Source: Clostridiales bacterium (lineage in GTDB: Bacteria > Bacillota > Clostridia > Monoglobales > Firm-18). From it: a stretch of 5,432 nt of DNA. This document shows, in pieces, positions 1 through 5,014 of the stretch. The stretch's first letter is position 1; each line of letters starts with the position of its first letter. The notes beneath the pieces are model-generated. The model was not told where the DNA came from. It worked only from the letters and a program-made list of their open reading frames with translations, and did no database searches. Location: NCBI GenBank assembly GCA_031255355.1, contig JAIRSR010000234.1, forward strand, positions 1 through 5,432, given 5' to 3'. The position numbers and the translations under genes are program-made.

Positions 1-15
1 GATTAGTATTCATTT

Positions 16-41
16 AAGACGCGTATCGCGTCTTTTGTTTT
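16..41 (+). terminator. Hairpin with T-run directly before tRNA-Cys
   Basis: An 8-bp perfect stem (16-23 with 27-34, core GACGCG/CGCGTC) closes a 3-base loop (TAT) and runs into TTTTGTTTT (33-41). This is the form of an intrinsic terminator for something upstream of the window. It ends one base before the mature tRNA 5' end, leaving no room for a tRNA promoter after it. Either the tRNA depends on read-through, or a promoter lies before the hairpin (a weak -10-like TAGTAT is at 4-9, its -35 would be outside the window) and the hairpin is a processed 5' leader. Confidence 0.6.
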
Positions 42-116
42 GGCGCCATAGCCAAGTGGTAAGGCAGAGGCCTGCAAAGCCTTTATCCCCCGGTTCAAAT
101 CCGGGTGGCGCCTCCA
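42..116 (+). tRNA. tRNA-Cys (anticodon GCA)
   Basis: A complete cloverleaf is visible. The acceptor stem GGCGCCA (42-48) pairs with TGGCGCC (106-112), followed by discriminator T113 and an encoded CCA (114-116). The D stem is GCC/GGC with the AGTGGTA loop. The anticodon stem 67-71/79-83 closes the loop CTGCAAA, giving anticodon GCA at 74-76, which reads the cysteine codons UGC and UGU. The T arm has CCCGG (89-93), loop TTCAAAT (94-100) and CCGGG (101-105); the variable loop is 5 nt. The discriminator base U is the usual identity base of tRNA-Cys. It is followed at once by a terminator, so it is the last or only gene of its transcript. Confidence 0.97.
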
Positions 117-120
117 TAGA

Positions 121-188
121 AAAAAGCGGCGGTTTGACTTTTATGTATCAAACACATGCAGTCAAACCGCAGGGATTTTTATTTTTTT
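121..188. terminator. Bidirectional intrinsic terminator between tRNA-Cys and the spoVFAB transcript
   Basis: A perfect 11-bp stem (130-140, GCGGTTTGACT, with 161-171, AGTCAAACCGC) encloses a smaller inner stem (144-147/155-158). On the plus strand it is followed, after AGGGA, by TTTTATTTTTTT (177-188), ending the tRNA transcript. On the minus strand the same hairpin is followed after three bases by six T (positions 126-121), so it can also stop the leftward spoVFA-spoVFB transcript. The five-base gap before the plus-strand T-run is longer than ideal. Confidence 0.8.
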
Positions 189-196
189 CAAGAAAA

Positions 197-391
197 TTAC
201 CATTTTGAACACATCACCATAGATTTATCTTTGAATTTTTCGTCCGCATTTTCATTGATATTTTTACCGCTGTTTTTGCAAAATCTTTCGCCAACGGTTT
301 CGCCGCGAATCCGTGGTTTTTTTATTTTTGCGGGAAATCCGGCAATTCCGTTACCGCCTGTTTCGGTCGTCGCTTTGCGGGGATCCCACAA
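197..391 (-). CDS. Doubtful small ORF downstream of spoVFB, 64 codons
   Basis: I do not recognise this product. It would start at TTG (391-389), with a GGGGGA stretch about 9 bases upstream as a possible ribosome binding site, 27 bases after the spoVFB stop and inside the same transcript if that ends at the 121-188 terminator. The predicted peptide is hydrophilic and basic, with many Lys, Glu, Asn and Gly, two Cys, no membrane segment and no motif I know. The codons are not obviously foreign. Against it: a TTG start lying inside the loop of an inverted repeat, low complexity, and overlap with a terminator-like hairpin on the other strand. It may well be non-coding 3' sequence. Confidence 0.2.
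   Translation of the reverse strand: MWDPRKATTETGGNGIAGFPAKIKKPRIRGETVGERFCKNSGKNINENADEKFKDKSMVMCSKW
291..329 (+). terminator. Orphan plus-strand terminator-like hairpin
   Basis: The arms 291-302 and 306-316 form an interrupted stem: CCA/TGG, CGG/CCG and TTCG/CGAA, with one bulged A (294) and one T-T mismatch (298/310), around the loop CCG. TTTTTTTATTTTT follows directly at 317-329. On the plus strand this is a plausible intrinsic terminator, although no plus-strand gene lies between it and the tRNA terminator. It may be a backup stop for the tRNA transcript, guarding the convergent spoVFB gene. Confidence 0.45.
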
Positions 392-408
392 ATTTTTTTA
401 TCCCCCGC
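377..408. repeat. G-run/C-run inverted repeat after spoVFB
   Basis: GCGGGGAT (377-384) is complementary to ATCCCCCGC (400-408), with one bulged C, around a 15-base loop rich in A/T. Neither strand has a T-run after it, so it is not an intrinsic terminator of the usual form. It lies 11 bases beyond the spoVFB stop codon and could act as a 3' stabilising stem. A similar ATCCCCCGC-containing inverted repeat lies at 4162-4199. Confidence 0.45.
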
Positions 409-418
409 CCCGCCGTGG

Positions 419-997
419 TTACAGTAAGACCGGCTGTAATTGCTCACCGTTTAGCGCGGCTGACAGCGCGGGGAGAATCAGCGTCATTTCCGCTATAACG
501 GAATTGGACTTGTTCAACGCGTCGTCCTGACGGAACGGAACAAAGTAGATATTTTTGCTGTTCATCAACAGCCCGAGGTTTTTCGCGTTAAAGCCCAGAC
601 CGTCATTGGTCGATACGGCAATCACCAACGGCCGCTTGTTGCGCAAATGCGCCTTTGCCGCCATTGTGACGGTGGTATCATTGATCCCGTTCGCGAGTTT
701 CGACAGCGTGTTCCCGGTACACGGCGCAATGACAAGCGCGTCCAACAGTTTTTTCGGGCCGATAGGCTCCGCGCCGCTTATGGAATTGATGATTTTTTTG
801 CCGGTAATCGCCTCGATCCGCAAAATCAAAGCCGCCGCCTTGCCGAAGCGCGTGTCGGTGGAATAGACGATTTCGGATACAATCGGCGTGACCTCCGCGC
901 CAAGGCTGACGAGCGCCTCCAACTGCGGCATGGCTTCGGCGATCGTGCAAAACGAGCCGGTAACGGCGAACCCGATGTTTAAGTTTTCTAACGTCAC
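419..997 (-). CDS. spoVFB: Dipicolinate synthase subunit B (flavoprotein-like)
   Basis: Second subunit of the mother-cell enzyme that oxidises a dihydrodipicolinate precursor to dipicolinic acid, the calcium-chelating solute of the spore core. The 192-residue product has the length of the family (about 200). It opens with a flavoprotein-type strand-loop-helix, IGFAVTGSFCTIAEAMPQ (residues 8-25). The middle has APCTGNTLSKLANGINDTTVTMAAKAH (about 91-117), the nucleotide-binding segment of flavin decarboxylase-like proteins, then NDGLGFNAKNLGLL (about 130-143), characteristic of SpoVFB. The start is GTG at 997; GGGGG, 8 bases upstream within the last codons of spoVFA, is the likely ribosome binding site, and an ATG two bases before runs straight into TGA. 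Only 3 bases separate it from spoVFA, so translation is probably coupled. It has no promoter of its own. Confidence 0.95.
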   Translation of the reverse strand: MTLENLNIGFAVTGSFCTIAEAMPQLEALVSLGAEVTPIVSEIVYSTDTRFGKAAALILRIEAITGKKIINSISGAEPIGPKKLLDALVIAPCTGNTLSKLANGINDTTVTMAAKAHLRNKRPLVIAVSTNDGLGFNAKNLGLLMNSKNIYFVPFRQDDALNKSNSVIAEMTLILPALSAALNGEQLQPVLL

Positions 998-1000
998 ATG

Positions 1001-1873
1001 CTACACCCCCAATTCTTCCGCTAAATTGACGAGGGTATCCGTGATAATCCTGCCTGCGGTTATGGGGGCGACCTTTCCCGGCAGTGACAACGCCCAAATC
1101 ACTTTGATCCCCAGCCGCGCCGCCGCGTCGAAGTTCACCCCGCCGGGCTTGCTTGCCAGGTCGATAATGAGCGCGTCGGGACGCACCCGCGCCAACGCGC
1201 TTTCGTCCAGCACGATACACGGTATCGTGTTGAAAATAATATCACACGCGGGAATGACTTCCGCGATTTCCGATGTTTGCGCGGCGGTGAAGCCCTGTAT
1301 TTTAATCCACGCGAGGTCGGAAAGTTTCCTTGCAGACGCCGTAACGTCCGCGCCCAAGGCGTACAGCGTTTTAGAGAGCAGTTTCCCGATCCGTCCGTAG
1401 CCCAGCACCAAGCACTTGCTTCCGCGCAGTGTGACGGGCGTTTCCTCCATAGCGAGTTGCACCGCGCCCTCGACGGTGGGGACGGCGTTCAGTACGGTTA
1501 ATTCCTCACGTTCAAAGTAATCGGCTATGTATATATTATACATTAGGGCAAGTTGCCGCACCTTTTCCGTAACCTTTCCCGCGAGTATAATCTGGTTTTT
1601 ATTCATCGCCTGAAACAAATCCGCAATTAAAATCTTTTCCGCCGATAACGGCATGTTGACGGTTTCGTGATCCGTCGAGCAAGGCAAAGGCAGCACCACG
1701 GCACTCACCCCGCCGAGCGCGTCGCGCCAACAGTCAAAATATTCCACTTCCGCGCTGAGTTCCGGCGTATCGCCAAAGCCGCACGCGTTGACGGCGCAGC
1801 CATATTCCGCAAGCATATTCGCAACGTTTATTTGCCGTAAATCCCCTCCGAAAACAAGAAATTTTTTATCCAA
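1001..1873 (-). CDS. spoVFA: Dipicolinate synthase subunit A
   Basis: NAD(P)-binding subunit of dipicolinate synthase, acting with SpoVFB in the mother cell on the diaminopimelate-pathway intermediate to make dipicolinic acid. With the start chosen here it has 290 residues, close to the usual 297. The N-terminal part carries VFGGDLRQINVANMLAE (about 7-23), typical of the family. A second Rossmann fold follows at about 150-240 with GYGRIGK (158-164), then IIDLASKPGGVNF (236-248) and LSLPGKVAPITAGRII (263-278) near the end. The frame is open from a GTG at 1888, but a strong GGAGGT (1886-1881) lies inside that extension and sits 7 bases before TTG (1873-1871), so TTG is the likely start and the protein begins MDKKFLVFGG. 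The gene leads a two-gene operon behind a sigma-K-like promoter and a terminator that blocks read-through from carD. Confidence 0.95.
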   Translation of the reverse strand: MDKKFLVFGGDLRQINVANMLAEYGCAVNACGFGDTPELSAEVEYFDCWRDALGGVSAVVLPLPCSTDHETVNMPLSAEKILIADLFQAMNKNQIILAGKVTEKVRQLALMYNIYIADYFEREELTVLNAVPTVEGAVQLAMEETPVTLRGSKCLVLGYGRIGKLLSKTLYALGADVTASARKLSDLAWIKIQGFTAAQTSEIAEVIPACDIIFNTIPCIVLDESALARVRPDALIIDLASKPGGVNFDAAARLGIKVIWALSLPGKVAPITAGRIITDTLVNLAEELGV

Positions 1874-1898
1874 GTCTATAACCTCCACTTTGAAATCT

Positions 1899-1918
1899 AA
1901 TATATCTTAATATATCTT
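1899..1918. repeat. Two tandem copies of a 10-base A/T repeat in the spoVFA leader
   Basis: AATATATCTT occurs twice back to back (1899-1908 and 1909-1918, plus strand). On the minus strand the upstream copy overlaps the proposed -10 box of spoVFA; the other copy lies at the expected transcription start. It may be only A/T-rich promoter sequence. Confidence 0.6.
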
Positions 1919-1939
1919 ATGAAAAAAATAGGGTTTTGT
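1913..1939 (-). promoter_or_regulatory. Sigma-K-type (mother-cell) promoter of spoVFAB
   Basis: Reading the minus strand, AC (1939-1938) is followed after 16 bases by CATAAGATA (1921-1913). This fits the sigma-K pattern AC-N16/17-CATAnnnTA of Bacillus, the sigma factor that drives spoVF there. The -10 also fits the sigma-E form CATAnnAT, so sigma-E cannot be excluded. The predicted start of transcription is near 1906, about 20 bases before the GGAGGT of spoVFA. No good sigma-A match is seen here, as expected for a sporulation gene. Confidence 0.6.
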
Positions 1940-1983
1940 GATAGAGCGCGGCTGAACAATCCCGCATATATGCCTTTGCGCGC

Positions 1984-2010
1984 AAAAAAAAAGAACGGCA
2001 AACGCCGTCC
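1984..2010 (-). terminator. Intrinsic terminator of carD
   Basis: On the minus strand GGACGGC (2010-2004) pairs with GCCGTTC (1999-1993) around the loop GTTT, followed at once by nine T (1992-1984). It is a standard strong terminator, 31 bases beyond the carD stop codon. An alternative pairing of the same 3' arm with ACGGCAA just upstream is possible. It separates the radA-carD transcript from the sporulation operon. Confidence 0.9.
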
Positions 2011-2041
2011 CTTGCCGTATGAAATATATGTTATCCATGCG

Positions 2042-2554
2042 CTAAATTTGCGCCTGCGTTCGCCCTCGGGTAATTTCCTCCTCGATAATCGCTTCTAACG
2101 TTCTTTCGATTTCGTCATGCACCGCCACCTGCGCAAGCACCAACTCGCTAATAAAAATCTGCTTCGCGTTGTTGAGCATTTTCCGTTCGCTGGTGGACAG
2201 CCCCCGCCCTTTTTCGCGGAGCATGAGGGATTTCACCACGCCCAAGACCTCCATAATGTTGCCCGAGCGGATTTTCACCATATTTTCACGGTAACGCTTA
2301 TTCCAATTGTCGTTGGTATCCGCCTTTAGGCGTTTGAACGTGTTGATTACCTCACAGGCGGTCGCGTTGTCTATAATATTTCGGATTCCGATTTCCTTTG
2401 TGTTGTTTACCGGAATCATGACTTTCATATCCCCGATAGGCATTTTCATGATATAGTATGACTGCCGTTGCTTGAAGAACTTTTGCTCTTCGATCGCCTC
2501 GATGATCCCCGCGCCGTGCATAGGGTACACTATTTTGTCACCTATATTATACAT
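2042..2554 (-). CDS. carD: CarD/CdnL-family RNA polymerase-binding transcription regulator
   Basis: Global regulator that binds the RNA polymerase beta subunit and stabilises open complexes at promoters, especially those for ribosomal RNA and housekeeping genes in the studied members. The 170-residue product has both family domains. The N-terminal polymerase-interacting domain (about 1-60) starts MYNIGDKIVYPMHGAGIIEAIE, the hallmark of the CarD/CdnL/TRCF fold. The helical C-terminal DNA-binding domain (about 68-165) has NWNKRYREN with Trp84, matching the conserved tryptophan that contacts the upstream edge of the transcription bubble, and LSTSERKML (119-127). The start is ATG with GGAGGG (2568-2563) eight bases upstream. 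It lies 187 bases after radA, has its own fully consensus promoter and a roughly 155-base structured leader, and ends at a strong terminator. The family role is established; the regulon here is unknown. Confidence 0.93.
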   Translation of the reverse strand: MYNIGDKIVYPMHGAGIIEAIEEQKFFKQRQSYYIMKMPIGDMKVMIPVNNTKEIGIRNIIDNATACEVINTFKRLKADTNDNWNKRYRENMVKIRSGNIMEVLGVVKSLMLREKGRGLSTSERKMLNNAKQIFISELVLAQVAVHDEIERTLEAIIEEEITRGRTQAQI

Positions 2555-2710
2555 TAGCCTTTCCCTCCAAATTGAATGAACGTTTTGTTGCGCACCGGCA
2601 AACCCGAATGATATGGATTTTCCAAGATTGCCTGCAATCCGTCCGGCTGACGAAGCGTGGGCGGAAAAATACCGCTTGCGCCGCCGCGCCTTCGTCTGCC
2701 GGATAGGTCT
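2555..2710 (-). promoter_or_regulatory. Long structured 5' leader of carD
   Basis: From the predicted transcription start (near 2710) to the carD start is about 155 bases, much longer than the very short leaders of radA and ung. The RNA can form a long stem in which 2702-2690 pairs with 2655-2643 (12 of 13 positions, one A-A mismatch), enclosing GCGC-GGCG-GCGC and GCGG-TATTTTT-CCGC hairpins, a three-way-junction-like fold. A smaller hairpin follows (2639-2635/2630-2626, loop CAGG). No terminator T-run follows and the ribosome binding site is not clearly sequestered. It matches no riboswitch class I know. Much of it is the dispersed repeat also found before glmM. Confidence 0.55.
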
Positions 2711-2723
2711 ATACTAATTATAC
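2606..2723 (-). repeat. Dispersed repeat, copy A (carD leader and -10 box)
   Basis: Blocks shared in order with 5003-5085, given on the plus strand: GAATGATAT (2606-2614), CCTGCA (2631-2636), a 24-base block (2665-2688) with 22 identities made of AAAAATACCG, TT and CGCCGCCGCG, then after 17 bases GGTCTAT (2706-2712), and TATAC (2719-2723), which is the carD -10 box on the minus strand. The sequence between blocks differs in length and composition from copy B, but in both copies the 24-base block lies in the loop of a stem. Edges are approximate. Confidence 0.5.
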
Positions 2724-2745
2724 TACTAATTTCATGAAATGTCAA
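2717..2745 (-). promoter_or_regulatory. Consensus sigma-A promoter of carD
   Basis: On the minus strand TTGACA (2745-2740) and TATAAT (2722-2717) are separated by exactly 17 bases, a perfect match to the vegetative consensus. The -35 box contains the TGA stop codon of radA (2744-2742). The spacer holds most of a 12-bp perfect palindrome, ATTTCATGAAAT (2740-2729), a possible operator. Transcription should begin near A2710. Confidence 0.88.
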
Positions 2746-4100
2746 AAAATATTTAACGCTTCGCGCAAATTGGCGACGTGGTGTAGTTTCACATTTTCCG
2801 GCGCGGTGACGCCCTTAGTATTCCCCGAGGGGACTAAAATTATGCCAAAGCCAAGTTTCGCGCCCTCCGCAATCCGCTTGCCGATCGAGTTCACCGCGCG
2901 GATTTCCCCGGTCAGACCGACCTCGCCAATCGCGAGGACGTTGTTCGGAATGGTAACGTCCTTGTACCCGGAGGCAATCGCGAGTGCCACGCCGAGGTCT
3001 GCCGCCGGCTCGTCGATCTTAATGCCGCCGATTACGTTCACATACGCGTCCTGCGTCGAAAGGTTAAAGCCTACGCGCTTTTCCAGCACCGCCATAAGCA
3101 AGCAAACCCTGTTATAGTCAATGCCCGTGGACATACGGCGCGGCGCGGGGAAGTTGGATTTTGAAACCAACGCCTGTACTTCCGCCAGCATGGGGCGCGT
3201 CCCCTCCAAGGTGCAGATGACGCAGGAGCCGCTGACGTTTTCAGGCCGTCCCGAAAGTAACATCAATGAGGGATTGCGCACCTCTTGCAGCCCGGTATCC
3301 GTCATTTCAAATACCCCGATTTCGTTTGTGGAACCGAAGCGGTTTTTTACGGCGCGTAATATGCGATGGAATTGGTGCCGCTCCCCCTCGAAGTACAACA
3401 CACAATCCACCATATGTTCCAGCACTTTCGGCCCGGCAATCGCGCCCTCTTTGGTGACGTGCCCCACAATGAATACGGCGGTACCGCTCCCCTTGGCGAC
3501 GCTCATCAGCGTTGCGGTGACTTCCCGCACTTGGCTCACACTCCCCGCCGCGGAGGAAATGCCGCCGCTGTACACCGTCTGCACCGAATCTATAATGACC
3601 ACGTCCGGCTTGTGACTGTGAATCGCGTCGCATACGCCGTCCAAGTCCGTTTCGGCAAGGAGCAGCAGGCGCGGATTGCGGACGGCAAGCCGTTCCGCCC
3701 GCATTTTGATTTGTTTATCCGATTCCTCGGCGGATACATATAAAATACAGCCGCTCGTTTTCAGCGTTTCGCACATTTGCAATAACAGCGTCGATTTGCC
3801 GATGCCGGGGTCGCCGCCCACCAACACCAAAGAGCCTTTGACCACGCCGCCGCCGAGTACCCTGTCTAATTCGGAAATGCGCGTTTCAATACGCGCCTCC
3901 GCGTCGGACGCGATGTCATTTAACGTTTTCGGGACTGCCTTTTCCCCCGCGAAAGAGGATTTTGCGGAGTTCCTATTGGTATCGGGCTTGATTTTTTCCT
4001 CTACCATGCTGTTCCACGCGCCGCAAGCGGGACACTTCCCCAGCCACTTTGGGGATTCGTATCCGCATTCGTTACAAAAAAATACTGATTTTACCTTCAT
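2742..4100 (-). CDS. radA: DNA repair protein RadA (Sms), RecA-like branch-migration ATPase
   Basis: Hexameric ATPase that processes recombination intermediates and extends branch migration beside RecA in DNA repair. The 452-residue product has the full layout. There is an N-terminal C4 zinc finger (Cys9, Cys12, Cys23, Cys26 in CNECGY and CPACG). The RecA-like core has Walker A GGDPGIGKST (95-104), Walker B VVIIDS (167-172) and the RadA-specific KNRFGS (252-257). A Lon-protease-like C-terminal domain (about 350-452) has EPAADLGVAL where Lon has its catalytic serine, so it is non-proteolytic as usual for RadA. The frame opens at GTG 4109 and ATG 4106; ATG 4100 is chosen because AGGTGAT (4111-4105) sits at proper distance and the promoter predicts transcription starting near 4112. 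The gene is divergent from ung and followed by carD, whose -35 box overlaps its stop. No terminator is seen after it, so it may read into carD. Confidence 0.96.
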   Translation of the reverse strand: MKVKSVFFCNECGYESPKWLGKCPACGAWNSMVEEKIKPDTNRNSAKSSFAGEKAVPKTLNDIASDAEARIETRISELDRVLGGGVVKGSLVLVGGDPGIGKSTLLLQMCETLKTSGCILYVSAEESDKQIKMRAERLAVRNPRLLLLAETDLDGVCDAIHSHKPDVVIIDSVQTVYSGGISSAAGSVSQVREVTATLMSVAKGSGTAVFIVGHVTKEGAIAGPKVLEHMVDCVLYFEGERHQFHRILRAVKNRFGSTNEIGVFEMTDTGLQEVRNPSLMLLSGRPENVSGSCVICTLEGTRPMLAEVQALVSKSNFPAPRRMSTGIDYNRVCLLMAVLEKRVGFNLSTQDAYVNVIGGIKIDEPAADLGVALAIASGYKDVTIPNNVLAIGEVGLTGEIRAVNSIGKRIAEGAKLGFGIILVPSGNTKGVTAPENVKLHHVANLREALNIF

Positions 4101-4118
4101 TTTCATCACCTACCTTAT

Positions 4119-4147
4119 ATATTACATCAAATTTTCCGCTTTGTCTA
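4119..4147 (-). promoter_or_regulatory. Sigma-A promoter of radA
   Basis: On the minus strand TAGACA (4147-4142, five of six consensus bases) and TAATAT (4124-4119, four of six) are 17 bases apart. The predicted start near 4112 gives a leader of only about 12 bases, which excludes the upstream GTG codon as start and leaves AGGTGAT as the ribosome binding site. Confidence 0.6.
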
Positions 4148-4161
4148 TAGCGGGTTTGTCC

Positions 4162-4199
4162 GCGCGGGGGGATTGTCCGTGAAAAATCCCCCGCCGCGC
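4162..4199. repeat. G+C-rich inverted repeat in the radA-ung divergent region
   Basis: GCGCG (4162-4166) plus GGGGGAT (4167-4173) pair with ATCCCCC (4186-4192) plus CGCGC (4195-4199): 12 bp with a two-base bulge (4193-4194) and a 12-base loop. No T-run follows on either strand. It lies upstream of both divergent promoters (15 bases from the radA -35, 3 bases from the ung -35), so it could be a protein binding site or a DNA cruciform. It resembles the inverted repeat at 377-408. Confidence 0.55.
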
Positions 4200-4201
4200 T
4201 A

Positions 4202-4230
4202 TTTACTTTCGCGCCGTTCTGTGGTAACAT
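4202..4230 (+). promoter_or_regulatory. Probable sigma-A promoter of ung
   Basis: TTTACT (4202-4207) and TAACAT (4225-4230), each four of six consensus bases, are 17 bases apart. Transcription would begin near 4237, just before the GGAGGAGG of ung. The match is modest but no better candidate lies in the gap. Confidence 0.4.
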
Positions 4231-4254
4231 ATCGGTAAGCGGAGGAGGATGCAC

Positions 4255-4920
4255 ATGGTATGTTTTGATAATGAGTGGGACGGCATGTTAGCGGAGGAGT
4301 TCACCAAGGAATATTATTTGCGGCTGCGGCAATTTTTGAAGCGGGAATACGCGTCGTATACCGTGTATCCCCACATGAACGATATTTTTAACGCGCTGAA
4401 AACCACGTCCTACAGCGACGTTAAGGCGGTGATTTTAGGGCAGGACCCGTACCATAACCCGAATCAGGCGCATGGTATGGCGTTTTCCGTCCAAGCGGGT
4501 ACGCCGCCCCCGCCGTCACTGGTCAATATATTTAAGGAACTGCAAAGCGACACGGGCGCGGAACTCCCGAACGGCGGCGACCTTACGCCGTGGGCGCGGC
4601 AAGGGGTGCTGCTGCTCAACACGGTACTTACCGTGCGGCGGGGCGCGGCGTTTTCGCATAGCAAACAGGGGTGGGAGGTGTTTACCGACCGCGTGATTAC
4701 GACGCTCAACGCGCGGGAAACGCCGATTGTGTTCCTGCTGTGGGGCAGACCGGCACAGCAAAAACAGACGCTGATTACCAACAAAGCCCATTACGTGCTT
4801 ACCGCGCCGCACCCCAGCCCGCTTTCCGCGTCGGGCGGGTTTTTCGGCTGCAAGCATTTTTCGGAAACGAATAAAATTTTAACCGCGCACGGAATCGCGC
4901 CGATTCAGTGGAAACTGTAA
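4255..4920 (+). CDS. ung: Uracil-DNA glycosylase, family 1
   Basis: Base-excision repair enzyme that removes uracil from DNA after cytosine deamination or dUTP incorporation. The 221-residue product has the expected length and all family motifs: the water-activating GQDPYH (62-67, Asp64), LLLNTVLTV (119-127, with the uracil-recognising Asn122), the strand VFLLWG (159-164), and the DNA-intercalating loop HPSPLS (186-191, His186). The frame also has ATG at 4249, but GGAGGAGG (4241-4248) touches that codon and is correctly spaced only for ATG 4255, so the protein begins MVCFDNEW. It is divergent from radA across a 150-bp promoter region and followed, on the same strand, by glmM, which has its own promoter. 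Function is secure; grouping with radA puts two DNA-maintenance genes side by side. Confidence 0.96.
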   Translation: MVCFDNEWDGMLAEEFTKEYYLRLRQFLKREYASYTVYPHMNDIFNALKTTSYSDVKAVILGQDPYHNPNQAHGMAFSVQAGTPPPPSLVNIFKELQSDTGAELPNGGDLTPWARQGVLLLNTVLTVRRGAAFSHSKQGWEVFTDRVITTLNARETPIVFLLWGRPAQQKQTLITNKAHYVLTAPHPSPLSASGGFFGCKHFSETNKILTAHGIAPIQWKL

Positions 4921-4959
4921 TGCCTGTCGGAACTCACGGCGGCATTGCGGAGGATTTTT
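4919..4959 (+). terminator. Weak terminator-like hairpin after ung
   Basis: AATGCC (4919-4924, starting within the stop codon) pairs with GGCATT (4941-4946), and GTCG (4926-4929) with CGGC (4937-4940), around GAACTCA, with one bulged T. A run of five T (4955-4959) comes only eight bases later, so termination would be inefficient at best. Confidence 0.35.
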
Positions 4960-4985
4960 CGCGCGTGCCTTATTCTAAATTTTAC

Positions 4986-5014
4986 TTGTTTTTTTCATAA
5001 CAGAATGATATAAT
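4986..5014 (+). promoter_or_regulatory. Extended -10 promoter of glmM
   Basis: TATAAT (5009-5014) is preceded by TGA (5006-5008), giving the extended -10 TGnTATAAT. TTGTTT (4986-4991) is a partial -35 at 17-base spacing. Transcription should start near C5021, giving a leader of about 110 bases. The -10 lies inside the dispersed repeat copy B. Confidence 0.7.

Noticed and set aside
678..1220. 180-codon minus-strand frame, Arg/Gly-rich
   Set aside because: Out-of-frame shadow of spoVFA/spoVFB; arginine-rich composition is typical of a G+C-rich wrong frame.
888..1400. 170-codon plus-strand frame and other long plus-strand frames opposite spoVFA, carD and radA
   Set aside because: They lie antisense to clearly recognised genes, have no ribosome binding sites and show no recognisable motif.
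2554..2745. 63-codon minus-strand frame ending at the overlap TAATG with carD
   Set aside because: Its TTG start coincides with the -35 box of the carD promoter and lies upstream of the predicted transcript; no ribosome binding site precedes any later start. It also spans the folded repeat.
4249..4254. ATG 4249 as the ung start
   Set aside because: The GGAGGAGG ribosome binding site directly touches it; ATG 4255 has correct spacing.
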